This document shows, one piece after another, positions 1 to 9,277 of a stretch of DNA of 64,000 bases. The position numbers were made by a program, and so were the translations under genes. The notes beneath the pieces were generated by a model, which saw only the letters and a program-made list of their open reading frames with translations, ran no database searches and was not told where the DNA came from. Position 1 is the stretch's first letter. Each line of letters begins with the position of its first letter. The DNA is taken from NCBI RefSeq assembly GCF_001261915.1, contig NZ_CVRT01000117.1, positions 62,001 to 126,000 of the forward strand. The letters run 5' to 3'. The DNA comes from Halorubrum sp. SD626R (GTDB lineage: Archaea; Halobacteriota; Halobacteria; Halobacteriales; Haloferacaceae).

Positions 1-516
1 CGGCGGACCGACGAGTACACCGTGCAGGTCGTCGACCCGACGCTGGCCGCGAACGCCGCGGCGGCGCTCGGCCTGCCGGTCGGCTCCGACCCAGGCGGCT
101 ACCGGTTCGACGCGCTCCGCGACCACCGCCGGGAGCTGCTCCGCGGGCTGCTGGAGTCGTGCGGCGTCGTCTGCTTCCGCGAGTCGAGCGCCGCGGTCGG
201 GATCTCGTTCGTCCACGACGACGCCCGGCTGTTAGCGCGTATCCGGACGCTCCTCGACGCGGCGGGGTTCGACGCCGACGAGCCGCAGCCGTCCTCGTCG
301 GGCGGGCACTGGTTCGGCGTCGCCGACGGCGACACGGCCGCGTTCGCCGAGTGGGTGTACGAGGGCTCCGGCGAGACCGGACTGTTCGCGACGAGCCGCC
401 GCCGCAAGACGCTCCGCAGCGTCGAGCGGGCGGCGGGCCTCGACGTCGGGACCCTCGTCGAGCCGGCCGACTCGACGGGGATAGAATCGACTGACGCAGC
501 GGGGGCAGACCCGTGA
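1..516 (+). CDS. Unidentified protein at end of cobalamin cluster, 5' partial
   Basis: The frame is open from the first base to a TGA at 514-516, so at least 171 residues are visible and the true start probably lies outside the window (the first in-window candidate is a GTG at 22). The last four bases overlap the GTG start of the CbiX gene, so the two are translationally coupled and in one operon. I do not recognise a domain. The protein is soluble, acidic and rich in Ala, Asp and Arg, with a low-complexity acidic tail. Haloarchaeal cobalamin clusters often carry such genes under names like 'cobalamin operon protein'; applying that name here rests on context only. Confidence 0.7.
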   Translation, partial: RRTDEYTVQVVDPTLAANAAAALGLPVGSDPGGYRFDALRDHRRELLRGLLESCGVVCFRESSAAVGISFVHDDARLLARIRTLLDAAGFDADEPQPSSSGGHWFGVADGDTAAFAEWVYEGSGETGLFATSRRRKTLRSVERAAGLDVGTLVEPADSTGIESTDAAGADP

Positions 517-1730
517 GCCGCGCGGCCGACGCCGTCGGGATCGGCGACGACGAGACCGCGCTGCTCGTCGGCCACGGCTCGCGTCGGGACAAGTCGAACG
601 AGGCGGTGCGCGAGCTCGCGGCCGGGCTCGAAGACCGGATCGGCGTCTCGACCGACGCCGCGTTCCTCGAGCTCGCGGAGCCGTCGATCCCCGAGGCGAT
701 CGAGACGCTCGCGCACGGCTCCGGCCGGATCACGATGGTTCCGCTGTCGCTGTTCGCGGCCAGCCACGTGAAGAACGACCTCCCGCTCGCCGTCAAGCGA
801 GCGCGGAGCGACCACCCGAACGTCAGGTTCCACGCGGGCGCCCACCTCGGGATCCACCCGGCGATACTCGACCTCCTCGACGACCGGGCGCGGGCCGTGG
901 AGGCGGAGCTGGGCGTCGACCGCGAGGCCGACGACGTCGCAGTCGTGGTCTGTGCCCGCGGCTCCTCGGACCCGGACTCGAACGCGGACGTACACAAGCT
1001 CGCGAGGCTCCTGTACGAGGGCCGCGAGTTCGACCGGGTGGAGGCCGGCTTCATCGGCGTCACCGAGCCCCTCCTCGACGAGGTGCTCCACGACGTCGCG
1101 AAGACCCGGCCGGACGCGGTCGTCGTGCTGCCGTACATGCTCGGCGACGGCGTGTTGACCGGGCGGATCCGCGACGGGGCCGCGGACTTCGACGCGGAGT
1201 ACCCGTACGTCGACGCCGCGGCCGGCGACCCGCTCGGGACCGACACGCGGCTGCTCGACGTCCTCGCCGACCGGTGGCAGGAGGCGCGCACCGACTCGGT
1301 CGACATGTCGTGTGACACCTGCAAGTACAAGGTCGAACTCGACGGGTACGAGGAGGACGAGGGCGGTGCGCGTGCGATGCTCCGCGCGCTGACCCACCAG
1401 CAGGCGCACGAGGACCGCGACGACGTCGCCGACGAGCCCCACGCCCACGACGCGCCGGAGACCCACCTGGCCGTCTGCACGAACCAGACCTGCGCGGCGG
1501 GCGGTTCGCCCGCGGTCTTGGAGAACCTCCGACAGGCGGCCCGGGACGCCGACGCCGACGTGCACGTGACCCGATCGTCGTGCTTCGACCAGTGCGGCGA
1601 CGGGCCCATCGTCGCGCAGTACCCCGACGGCGTCTGGTACGGGGCCTGCGACGACGCGGACGCCGACCGGATCGTCTCCGCCGTCGAGCGGGACCGAATC
1701 GTCAGCGACCTGGTTCACCAGACGCTGTGA
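513..1730 (+). CDS. cbiX: Sirohydrochlorin cobaltochelatase CbiX with C-terminal ferredoxin-like domain
   Basis: CbiX inserts cobalt into sirohydrochlorin in the anaerobic cobalamin pathway, in the cytoplasm. Two chelatase-type domains are visible: residues about 15-130 with the GHGS motif (His21), and about 140-255, where the equivalent position reads CARGS, so only the first half keeps this histidine. A linker holds a CDTC pair and a His-rich stretch. The last ~85 residues (from about 315) carry cysteines in CTNQTC and CFDQC, the pattern of thioredoxin-like 2Fe-2S ferredoxin domains. At 405 aa this is the long fused form. The GTG start overlaps the upstream stop by 4 bp. A DUF3209 gene follows after about 20 bp, as in other haloarchaeal cob operons. 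Confidence 0.93.
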   Translation: MSRAADAVGIGDDETALLVGHGSRRDKSNEAVRELAAGLEDRIGVSTDAAFLELAEPSIPEAIETLAHGSGRITMVPLSLFAASHVKNDLPLAVKRARSDHPNVRFHAGAHLGIHPAILDLLDDRARAVEAELGVDREADDVAVVVCARGSSDPDSNADVHKLARLLYEGREFDRVEAGFIGVTEPLLDEVLHDVAKTRPDAVVVLPYMLGDGVLTGRIRDGAADFDAEYPYVDAAAGDPLGTDTRLLDVLADRWQEARTDSVDMSCDTCKYKVELDGYEEDEGGARAMLRALTHQQAHEDRDDVADEPHAHDAPETHLAVCTNQTCAAGGSPAVLENLRQAARDADADVHVTRSSCFDQCGDGPIVAQYPDGVWYGACDDADADRIVSAVERDRIVSDLVHQTL

Positions 1731-1751
1731 GCGACCACCCACCTGATCACA

Positions 1752-2129
1752 ATGAGCTGTGACGAAATCGAAGCCCTACGACTCGGCCTGATGAACTGCC
1801 TCGGAACCACGGACGACGCCGTCCGCCGCCACGCGGAAGGGGAGCTCGGCGACGCCCTCGAGGGCGACACGCCGATCGCCGCCCTCGCGGCCGCCGACTC
1901 CCTCGCGGAGCTTCGACGCCACCTCGACGCCGCGCTCGTCGACTTAGAGGAGGAGGTCGCGGCCCTCGACGCGGACGACCCGGAGTACGGGTACGCCCGC
2001 GGCCGCCTCGTGGCCGTCCGGGACGCCGAGCGCTCGGTGGCCCGACTCGCCGACGCCGGCGGGTCGCTCCTCGACGACCTCGGCGACTCGCACCACACGC
2101 TCCACGAGGTGTTCCCCGTCGAGGAGTGA
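1752..2129 (+). CDS. DUF3209 family protein
   Basis: A 125-residue acidic, helical, soluble protein opening MSCDEIEALRLGLMN, which is the conserved start of DUF3209, a family found next to cobalamin biosynthesis genes in haloarchaea. No catalytic motif is obvious. It lies about 20 bp after cbiX on the same strand and is probably the last gene of that operon. Its role is unknown; a helper function in cobalt handling or chelation is a guess from context only. Beyond its stop the GC content and coding density drop, so it is the last core gene before the accessory block. Confidence 0.9.
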   Translation: MSCDEIEALRLGLMNCLGTTDDAVRRHAEGELGDALEGDTPIAALAAADSLAELRRHLDAALVDLEEEVAALDADDPEYGYARGRLVAVRDAERSVARLADAGGSLLDDLGDSHHTLHEVFPVEE

Positions 2130-2551
2130 ACGGGTCCGGAGCGCCGCCTCGCGAAAGCGACCGTGGCGGTACCGAGGACGCGACGCGGTCAACACCGTCG
2201 TATCCCTGCAGGTGCCACGACGGATGTCGCGACTGCTCGCCGAGAGCGCAGGACAACTCAGCCGATAGGTGACGCGCTCCGGACTCGCGATTCTCTCTTT
2301 CGCAGACATCTCTTCAAGAGTTCGGGTAATGGCGACCGCAGCCCCCCACGGCGCGAACGCAACGCGTCGTTGCAAAACCCCTTGATCGTCCCGTGTTCCC
2401 TTCGAGTTCCAGCAGATCGTGTCGCTCATTCGGTAGCCGTGCCGCGTCGCTTCGGTTCCGGGCACGGAACATATTTTCGCGACTTGCCGTGTCTCACGAG
2501 TGCTCGGTCCACAAGATCTTCATACCGTCATCGAGCCATTTCCGGACCGGC
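2130..2551. other. Intergenic stretch at left edge of the accessory block
   Basis: About 420 bases with no convincing gene. Open frames here run through both composition types and resemble no family. GC falls from the very high level of the cob genes towards the right. It separates the end of the cob operon from the convergent formamidase gene. I saw no integrase, no transposon end and no copy of the tRNA-Arg 3' end. Confidence 0.6.
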
Positions 2552-3463
2552 TTACAACGGATCCGAGAGATATTCGTTGGGAATCGAGTTACGCACGGTG
2601 ACGAGCGGGTCGACGACCTGGCTGATCTCGAGGCCACCGACGAGACTCGAAAAGAGGTAGGCGTCGGTCAGCGTATATCCGTGTTCGACAGCGAGCAACT
2701 TGATCAGATCCTCGTTCGCCATTTTGACGGCCTCTTCCAGCGTCTCGGCGCTCGCGATCGTCTTCCATGCGTCACCGGTGTCGACGAGCGGTCGCTCGAG
2801 ATCAACAGTCGCGTCCGAAATCACCGAGACGGTGACGTCGATGTCGGTTCCGATCTCGGAACCGGTGCCACACATTTCACCGTCTGCCATCGCGGCCTTC
2901 GAATCACCCATCGCTAGCATTGCACCTTCCTGGAACACCGGAAAGTAGGCCGTCGTTCCAGCGCTCATATCCGTGGTGTCGAGGTTTCCGCCGTGATCGT
3001 GCGGCGTAAGGGTCGTAATCGTTTCCTCGGACGTCGCGACACCGATCGTGCCGATAACGGGTTCGACCGGGACCTCGATATCGTTGAAAGAGAGCGATTC
3101 GCCGTCGTTCGTTATCTCCGTCACGCGCGTCGCCGGGTGTTCGATCTCCTCGTGGTCCTGGAGTAACCCGAATCCCGGTGCCGTAATTACGCGACCCTTG
3201 TCCTCGTTGACTCGCACGTCCTCGATCTCGACTTTGAGGATATCACCGGGCGTGGCTCCCTCGACGGCGACCGGCCCCGTCGCCGCGTTCACTTCCTCGG
3301 GAATAGCATCCATCAGATCAGCGTCTGACTGGACGGCCTTGTTGAGGCTATCAATAGTTTCGAATGTGATTGATTCCCCGTCTTCGGCCGTATACAACGG
3401 CTCCATCTCAGGGGCGAACTCGTAAACGTGACCGTCTTTGTATGATATGACACTCCGTGTCAT
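2552..3463 (-). CDS. Acetamidase/formamidase family amidohydrolase
   Basis: 303 residues matching the FmdA/AmdA family throughout: PVAVEGATPGDILKVEI near residue 65-80, APGFGLLQDHEE, VEPVIGTIGVA, TPHDHGGNLDTTDMSAGTTAY, GDSKAAMADGEMCGTG and a C-terminal TDAYLFSSLVGGLEISQVVD. The family hydrolyses formamide or short aliphatic amides to ammonia and the acid. It is divergent from a periplasmic-binding-protein gene across an AT-rich 148-bp gap and next to a five-gene amide/branched-chain-type importer, so uptake and hydrolysis of a small amide (or related compound) as nitrogen source is a reasonable inference. ATG at 3463 gives the family's usual N-terminus. Confidence 0.92.
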   Translation of the reverse strand: MTRSVISYKDGHVYEFAPEMEPLYTAEDGESITFETIDSLNKAVQSDADLMDAIPEEVNAATGPVAVEGATPGDILKVEIEDVRVNEDKGRVITAPGFGLLQDHEEIEHPATRVTEITNDGESLSFNDIEVPVEPVIGTIGVATSEETITTLTPHDHGGNLDTTDMSAGTTAYFPVFQEGAMLAMGDSKAAMADGEMCGTGSEIGTDIDVTVSVISDATVDLERPLVDTGDAWKTIASAETLEEAVKMANEDLIKLLAVEHGYTLTDAYLFSSLVGGLEISQVVDPLVTVRNSIPNEYLSDPL

Positions 3464-3575
3464 CCCGTGATTTTATTCAAAGCTATCACTTATAAATCTG
3501 TCCGGATACGACCCTCCCACCGAATTCACGTAAAAGAACATATTATAATAATATCTCTTGATAGAAGACAACAAG

Positions 3576-3584
3576 TATATTTAA
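3576..3584 (+). promoter_or_regulatory. TATA box for the amide-binding lipoprotein gene
   Basis: TATATTTAA sits about 28-32 bp before the ATG at 3612, the spacing of a leaderless haloarchaeal transcript. It supports the 3612 start over a TTG at 3585 or a GTG at 3591. The same AT-rich gap must also hold the promoter of the divergent formamidase gene. Confidence 0.6.
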
Positions 3585-3611
3585 TTGATAGTGGGTTCGG
3601 CATGCTATCGC

Positions 3612-4895
3612 ATGCTAGACGAACCGACAAGCGTGTCGCGACGGAAGTTTCTGGCCGCATCAGGAAGTCTTGGCGCAACCGCTCTTGCAGGATGTTCTGG
3701 CGGCGGTGGCGGTGGTTCCGGGTCTGAAGGTCGAACGATTAACCAGGGATACCTGCTCCCGCTAACCGGTGACCTCGGGTCGCTCGGGACAGCGATGCGA
3801 GATGCCGGAATGATGGCAACGGCGCAGGTGCAGGACGCGGATATCGGAATCAGTGTCGAAACGCAGGAGGAAGACACCCAGACGGAGGTCCCGGCCGCCA
3901 TCGACGGTGCGAACGCGCTGGTGAACTCCGACTTCCCGATGATGGTCGGATCGGCAACGTCAAACATCGAAATCGGAAACCGCGTGTTCGTTCCGAACGG
4001 GATGCTGGCGTGTTCTCCGTCGAACACGCTCCCGACGCTAAGCACCTTCGAGGACGACGATCTGTTCTTCCGGACGACGCCCGGCGATCAGTACCAGGGA
4101 TTCGCGATGGCACAGGCCGCCGGTGAGCGACTCGATAACGTCGAAACCGTCGCGACGACGTATATTAACGACGACTACGGACAGCTGCTCTCACAGTGGT
4201 TCACCGACCACTTCGAACAGGGATACGGTGGGACCGTCCAGGAGCAAGTCGTCCACGATCCGGTGCAGTCATCGTACAGCTCGAAGCTTCAGACGGCACT
4301 TTCGGGGGATCCTGACCTCTTCGTCGTTATTACGTACCCCCAAAGCGGTGTCCAGCTGTTCAACGACTACTACGCTGAGTTCGACACCGATCGACCGATA
4401 ATGCTCACCGACGGCGCCAAGGATCCGACCCTCCCGCAGGAAGTCGGCAACTCAATGGAATCGGTCATCGGAACGATGCCCGCCGCTGCGGGGCCGAACT
4501 ACGACAGCTTCACGACCGCCTACGAGGAGGAGTACGGGAATTCGGCGATCGCGTTCACCGCCCAGACGTACGATGCATCCGCCATCACCCTCCTCGCGAA
4601 CGCCGCAGCGGGTGAGAACGACGGCGCAGCGATCTCCGAGCAGATGGCAAACGTCGCGAATCCCGGCGGAACCGCCGTTAGCATCGATAATCTTGCGGAG
4701 GGCGTCGAGATGGCCGCGAACGGCGAAGAGATCCATTACGAGGGCGCGGCGAGCGCCGTTGACTTCGACGAGAACGGCGACCTGCAGTCCGGGTCCTACG
4801 AGATCTGGGAGTTCGCGTCCGACACCGACGCGGGGATCAACCGCCTCGACGTGGTCGATATCTCTCAGGAACAGGCTCTGAACCCCGGGAACTAA
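3612..4895 (+). CDS. ABC transporter substrate-binding lipoprotein, amide/urea/branched-chain amino acid type
   Basis: 427 residues. The N-terminus has a Tat motif (SRRKFL) and the lipobox LAGC with Cys28, followed by a Gly/Ser linker, so the protein is exported folded and lipid-anchored outside the membrane. The body is a type I periplasmic binding fold of the LivJ/AmiC/UrtA kind (QGYLLPLTGDLGSLG, MMVGSATSN, FFRTTPGDQYQG, YINDDYGQ, AFTAQTYDA). Formamidase upstream and LivHMGF-like genes downstream on the opposite strand point to an amide or urea-like ligand, though branched-chain amino acids cannot be excluded. The gene converges on the ATPase gene with a 14-bp gap, so binding protein and transporter core are transcribed separately. 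Confidence 0.92.
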   Translation: MLDEPTSVSRRKFLAASGSLGATALAGCSGGGGGGSGSEGRTINQGYLLPLTGDLGSLGTAMRDAGMMATAQVQDADIGISVETQEEDTQTEVPAAIDGANALVNSDFPMMVGSATSNIEIGNRVFVPNGMLACSPSNTLPTLSTFEDDDLFFRTTPGDQYQGFAMAQAAGERLDNVETVATTYINDDYGQLLSQWFTDHFEQGYGGTVQEQVVHDPVQSSYSSKLQTALSGDPDLFVVITYPQSGVQLFNDYYAEFDTDRPIMLTDGAKDPTLPQEVGNSMESVIGTMPAAAGPNYDSFTTAYEEEYGNSAIAFTAQTYDASAITLLANAAAGENDGAAISEQMANVANPGGTAVSIDNLAEGVEMAANGEEIHYEGAASAVDFDENGDLQSGSYEIWEFASDTDAGINRLDVVDISQEQALNPGN

Positions 4896-4909
4896 TCCGC
4901 GACAGCGGC

Positions 4910-5614
4910 TTAGCCGCCCAGGAACTCGCGGCGGATCTGCTCGTCGCCCAGTAACGTTTCACCGTCATCGCTGTACCGATTTTCCCCGTTAACCAGCACG
5001 TACCCGCGATCGCAGCGACTGAGTGCTTCTTTCGCGTTCTGTTCGACCATCAGCACGGCCGTCCCCGATTCGACGATACGGTCGATGTTGTCGAACATCT
5101 CGTCGACGAGATCCGGTGCAAGCCCCGCCGACGGTTCGTCCAACAGAATAAGTGCGGGATCAAGCATAAGCGCACGACCCATCGCAAGCATCTGCCGCTG
5201 CCCTCCCGACATCGATCCCGCCTTCTGCTGTTGACGCTCTTCGAGTATCGGAAATCGGTCGAACACCGACTGGAGCGCGTCCTCGGGTACCTCGTCAAGG
5301 ATATACGCCCCCATTTCGAGATTCTCACGTACCGACAGCGGTGGGAAAACATTGTCCGACTGCGGGACATACGCCAACCCTTCGTGGACGTTCTCTTCCG
5401 GGTCGTTCGCCTCGATATTGGTCCCTCGATACACGATTGACCCGTCCATGTGGTGAGTTAACCCGAAGATGGATTTCATCACGGTCGACTTGCCGGCGCC
5501 GTTCGGACCGACAATCGTCACGTACTCTCCGGCATCGACGTGGAGGTCGACGTCGAAGAGCACCTGTAAATCACCGTACCCGGCGTCCAAACTCGTAACG
5601 TCCAGAATGCTCAT
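4910..5614 (-). CDS. ABC transporter ATP-binding protein, LivF type
   Basis: 234 residues with Walker A GPNGAGKST, Q-loop, signature MSGGQRQML, Walker B LILLDEPSAGL and a switch-region EQNAKEAL. The short length and ending match LivF/UrtE. It is the last gene of a four-gene minus-strand operon, and its start overlaps the LivG stop by 4 bp. It should energise import of the ligand bound by the lipoprotein at 3612-4895. Confidence 0.93.
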   Translation of the reverse strand: MSILDVTSLDAGYGDLQVLFDVDLHVDAGEYVTIVGPNGAGKSTVMKSIFGLTHHMDGSIVYRGTNIEANDPEENVHEGLAYVPQSDNVFPPLSVRENLEMGAYILDEVPEDALQSVFDRFPILEERQQQKAGSMSGGQRQMLAMGRALMLDPALILLDEPSAGLAPDLVDEMFDNIDRIVESGTAVLMVEQNAKEALSRCDRGYVLVNGENRYSDDGETLLGDEQIRREFLGG

Positions 5615-6405
5615 ACGCCGCTCCCCCCGAGGTACGCCTCGACGACACGCTCCTCCGACTGCACTTCCTCGGGCGTGCCCGTGAGCAGCGTGTCTCCTTG
5701 ATGCATGACGATGACACGCTCGCAGTGGTCCATAATCATATCCATATCGTGTTCAACGAGCAGGAACGTGTGTCCCTCGTCTCGTAGCGTCTCGACCCTG
5801 TCGATAAGCGTCTTCTCTAGCGTCGGGTTGACGCCCGCGAACGGTTCATCCAGCAGGAGCAGCTCCGGATCGAGCATGAGAGCCCGCGCCAGCTCCAGAA
5901 GCTTTCGCTGTCCGCCGGACAACGCTCCGGCATTTTCGAGTGCGAGATGATCGATATCGAACAGCTCGAGCATCTCCCACGCTCGCTCGAATATCCGTTC
6001 CTCCTGCTCACTGACGTCCTCGCGTAGTCCGGGTGTAACCGACTGAAGCGCCGACTCCCCGCGCTGGTTGGTCGGAGCGATCATCATATTTTCGATAACC
6101 GTCATATTCCGGAACTCGCGGGATATCTGGAACGTCCGAACGAGTCCCTTCCCCGCAATACGGTCCGGTGACTCTCCCGTTATCTCTTCGCCGCTGAACC
6201 GGATCGTGCCCGAATCCGGCTGCAATATCCCACCGATCGCGTTGAACGTCGTCGATTTGCCGGCTCCGTTCGGCCCGATCAACCCCGTGAGCGTTCCCGA
6301 CTTCACCTCGAAGGTGACACCGTCGAGAGCCGTGATGCCACCGAACGACTTGTGTAACGACTCCACTTCGAGCAGCGGTCGCTGACCCGACGTTGGTTCG
6401 GACAT
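5611..6405 (-). CDS. ABC transporter ATP-binding protein, LivG type
   Basis: 264 residues with Walker A GPNGAGKST, the LivG-typical insert (GLVRTFQISREFRNMTVIENMMIAP), signature LSGGQRKLLELARAL, Walker B LLLLDEPFAGV and the H-loop VEHDMDMIM. It overlaps the upstream LivM stop and the downstream LivF start. With LivF it forms the ATPase pair of the importer. Confidence 0.93.
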   Translation of the reverse strand: MSEPTSGQRPLLEVESLHKSFGGITALDGVTFEVKSGTLTGLIGPNGAGKSTTFNAIGGILQPDSGTIRFSGEEITGESPDRIAGKGLVRTFQISREFRNMTVIENMMIAPTNQRGESALQSVTPGLREDVSEQEERIFERAWEMLELFDIDHLALENAGALSGGQRKLLELARALMLDPELLLLDEPFAGVNPTLEKTLIDRVETLRDEGHTFLLVEHDMDMIMDHCERVIVMHQGDTLLTGTPEEVQSEERVVEAYLGGSGV

Positions 6406-7721
6406 TACTCTTCACCTCCGGTCGTCGCATCACTCGACTGTCGGTCCCGTACGCGTGACTCCACGTCGATACTGGACGCCATCTCGCGCCGGTTACCGAA
6501 CAGCCCGTCTGGACGGCGCTTCAGCAGCCAAATGAGCAGGACGCCAGTGAGAACGACGCGTAACGCACTCGTCTGATCCAGCGTGTACAACAGAATCCCG
6601 CTCACGTCGCCTCCGGCAAGCGCTGCAAGCGCGTCCGGAAACGTCGCGGCCCGACCGGAGAGGGAAACGAACTCCTCGATGAGTCGACGGACGTAGCCCG
6701 GACCGAGGTAAATCGTCCCGACGAACAGTATCGAGCCGATAATCGAGCCGGTGTTCGACCCAGCGCCGCCGATGATGACTGCGATCCAGATGAAGAAGGT
6801 CAACTGTGGGACGAAGAGGCCGGGGCTGATGTACCCCTGACTTCCCTGCCAGATGATCCCGAGGAACCCGAGTATCCCGCTGCCGATGATAAACGCGCGA
6901 ATTTTGAACGAGTTCGTATCTTTCGCGAGGGCGGTCGTCGCTTCCTCGTCGTCGCGAATGCCCTTCAACACGCGACCGAACGGTGACCCGGCAAGTCGGA
7001 CGATCATCCAGAGCACACAGACCAAGACACCGGTCAGGACGAGCACGAACGCCCACCCGGCAACGAGGGATCCGTCAACCGTACCGCTGACCGCATCAAC
7101 GACGGGCGCACCGGTGCCCTCGAAGAACTGGTTAACGGGGTTCGGGAACGTCCGAATACCGCGGCCGCCGCCCGTCCCGAGCGTCGTTCCGAAGACGGTG
7201 AACTCCTGTAATTCGGATGCTTTGGCCGTGATACGGATGATTTCGGCGAAAGCCAGCGTGACTATCGCGAAGTAATCGTCACGAAGCCGCAGGGAGGGAA
7301 GCGCAGCGACGTACCCGACGAGCGCCGCTGCCAGAACTCCCCCGACAATCGCAATCGGAAGCGGTAGCCCGAGTCCCGGCAGCGTTCCGGTCGGAGTCTG
7401 TCCCGCAACCGGCCGCGTGAGTATGGTCGTCGTGTAGACACCGACGGCCATGAAGCCGACGACACCGATGTTGAACAGCCCACTGTACCCCCAATGGAGA
7501 TTCACTACCAGCGCTCCGATCGAGTACAGCACGATAAGGAACGTGAGCCGTCGCAGCGAATTGAGCTGGCCAGAAAGACCGTATCCTAGGAGGAATCCGG
7601 CCACCACGTAGAGGAGGTAGACCGCGGCGAGGGTCGCTCCGATCTTCACCACATCGCTCTCCCAGTAGACGGCAAGCGAATCGGGAAGCCGATCCGCGAC
7701 GGGATCTTCTGGTACACTCAC
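6405..7721 (-). CDS. ABC transporter permease, LivM type
   Basis: 438 residues with about nine to ten hydrophobic segments and the LivM-family core (NLHWGYSGLFNIGVVGFMAVGVYTT at about 95-120, SLRLRDDYFAIVTLAFAEIIR, and PFGRVLKGIRDDEEATTALAKDT, the EAA-like loop that contacts the ATPases). The C-terminal tail is hydrophilic and longer than usual. It overlaps LivH by 4 bp and LivG by 1 bp. It forms half of the membrane channel. Confidence 0.92.
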   Translation of the reverse strand: MSVPEDPVADRLPDSLAVYWESDVVKIGATLAAVYLLYVVAGFLLGYGLSGQLNSLRRLTFLIVLYSIGALVVNLHWGYSGLFNIGVVGFMAVGVYTTTILTRPVAGQTPTGTLPGLGLPLPIAIVGGVLAAALVGYVAALPSLRLRDDYFAIVTLAFAEIIRITAKASELQEFTVFGTTLGTGGGRGIRTFPNPVNQFFEGTGAPVVDAVSGTVDGSLVAGWAFVLVLTGVLVCVLWMIVRLAGSPFGRVLKGIRDDEEATTALAKDTNSFKIRAFIIGSGILGFLGIIWQGSQGYISPGLFVPQLTFFIWIAVIIGGAGSNTGSIIGSILFVGTIYLGPGYVRRLIEEFVSLSGRAATFPDALAALAGGDVSGILLYTLDQTSALRVVLTGVLLIWLLKRRPDGLFGNRREMASSIDVESRVRDRQSSDATTGGEE

Positions 7722-8842
7722 GTCGCATCACCTCCGAAGATACCGGCCGGCCGAGTGAGAAGGATAAGAATCATCACGGCAAAGCCAGTCGCCTCGGTGA
7801 AACTCGCTGGAATCCAAATCAGTGAGACGCGGGTAATAAGACCGACGAGGATCCCTCCGACGATCGCACCGTACACGGATCCGATCCCGCCCATGATGAC
7901 CCCGGCGAACACCAGCAACAACAGCGTCCAGCCGATCTGGTAGTTAATCGTTCCCTGTAGAAGCGCGATCATGAATCCGGCAATCCCAGCGAGTGCCCCG
8001 CCGATGAGCCACGTTCGTCTGACGATCTTCTCGGAGGGGATTCCGGTCACGCGCGCGAGCTGTTGATTCGCCCCCATCGCGCGCATCGCCTTCCCGAGTT
8101 TAGTCCGTGTTAACAGTAGATGGATAGCGATCATCATGACAAGCGCGACGATAATGAGCAGGAGCGACGCGGACGTGATCCTCACCGCCCCGCCCGGAAG
8201 GCCGATCTCATAGCTCCAGCTATCAGCCGTTAGCCCGAACGTCTGCTGGGTGAACAGGAACACCGCCGCATAGCGAAGGACGAACGCGACACCGACGGAC
8301 GCGATGAGCAGCGTGATATTTCCCGCGCCACGCATCGACTTGTATACCGCCGAGTCGAGCGCGACGGCGAGTAAGGCACCAACCAGCGCCGCGATAATCA
8401 GTCCGACGAGAATTGCAACGGGGGCAGCCGTCACGCTGATCCCGACATCCTGTGGGTACACTGTCCCGCCAACCCCGAGGAACAACAGCGACCCCGGGCT
8501 GAACTGCCCGAATCCGGCCACCAGATACGCCACACCCCAGCCGACGAACGCGGAGATCGTGATATAATCCCCGTGTGCGAAGTTTGCAAAGTCCAAGAGA
8601 TCGTAGGTGAGCGAGAGGCCGACTCCGGCGAGTCCAATAACGAGACCGTACGCCAACCCTCTCCAGAGGTAGCTCGCGATGAGTGCGACTGTTAACTCAC
8701 CGGTCGTTAGCTGTCGAATCATATCGAGGAGAACGACCAACCCGAAGATTGTGGCTGTAACTTTTATCGCGTGTTCCGCAAACGGGAGGCGTTCTCGTAT
8801 TGTGTCACTAATTCCCAGAGCCACGTGTGGTTCCGTCTTCAT
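7718..8842 (-). CDS. ABC transporter permease, LivH type
   Basis: 374 residues from the ATG at 8842 (MKTEPHVALG), with eight or so membrane segments and LivH hallmarks: GLSLTYDLLDFANFAHGDYI near 115, TRLGKAMRAMGANQQLARVTGI-like loop, and GGIGSVYGAIVGGILVG. An in-frame ATG at 8911 would add 23 residues, but a TATA-like TTTTATAAT at 8921-8929 would then place transcription inside that extension, so I prefer 8842. It is the first gene of the LivHMGF operon, and its permease pairs with LivM. Confidence 0.88.
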   Translation of the reverse strand: MKTEPHVALGISDTIRERLPFAEHAIKVTATIFGLVVLLDMIRQLTTGELTVALIASYLWRGLAYGLVIGLAGVGLSLTYDLLDFANFAHGDYITISAFVGWGVAYLVAGFGQFSPGSLLFLGVGGTVYPQDVGISVTAAPVAILVGLIIAALVGALLAVALDSAVYKSMRGAGNITLLIASVGVAFVLRYAAVFLFTQQTFGLTADSWSYEIGLPGGAVRITSASLLLIIVALVMMIAIHLLLTRTKLGKAMRAMGANQQLARVTGIPSEKIVRRTWLIGGALAGIAGFMIALLQGTINYQIGWTLLLLVFAGVIMGGIGSVYGAIVGGILVGLITRVSLIWIPASFTEATGFAVMILILLTRPAGIFGGDAT

Positions 8843-8920
8843 GATGGCCCCGTATATAATTATCTGAACGAATTGGGGCCAAAAACGCAGTAAGACGGAA
8901 GTATATCGCATATCTTTCCC

Positions 8921-8930
8921 CTTTTATAAT
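8921..8930 (-). promoter_or_regulatory. Candidate TATA box of the livHMGF operon
   Basis: An AT-rich element read on the minus strand as ATTATAAAAG, about 80 bp before the preferred LivH start. It would start transcription near 8898, giving a leader of roughly 55 nt. Confidence 0.4.
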
Positions 8931-9277
8931 ATTAATAGACAGGAGAGCGTACCCGCAACCCCGGCTCCGGTAGCAGCCTAAATTGTCAATATAGTCATCA
9001 ACTCAAAAACCGAGCCGAGTTGGAATTTGATGTCTATCCGTCAGCAGAAGTACGAAGAAAATCGAATGTATACCAGAGCTCAACAATGACGGTCGTGACC
9101 AGCTGATGATGGGACAATCGGTCACGGACCAGCAGGGACTGGGTCACCAAGAACCCTCCCATCACATCCCGCGAGGGCGACCACCCCAGATGAGAGGGAC
9201 GGTGATTTACCATGACGATTCCGTGATCGCAGCCGACGGTGGTTGGGATATAACGCTACGCGACTCCGCCGAGACAG
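8931..9277. other. Gene-free stretch behind the amide importer
   Basis: About 350 bases, AT-rich on the left and mixed on the right. Short open frames are present, but none has a recognisable product or a haloarchaeal-like composition. No IS end was identified apart from the hairpin that follows. Confidence 0.5.

Noticed and set aside
99-1742. 547-codon frame antisense to cbiX
   Set aside because: Shadow of a real chelatase gene; no recognisable protein.
2130-2551. Copy of the tRNA-Arg 3' end as left attachment site
   Set aside because: No match to the T-arm/acceptor sequence was found here; the island boundary on the left stays undefined.
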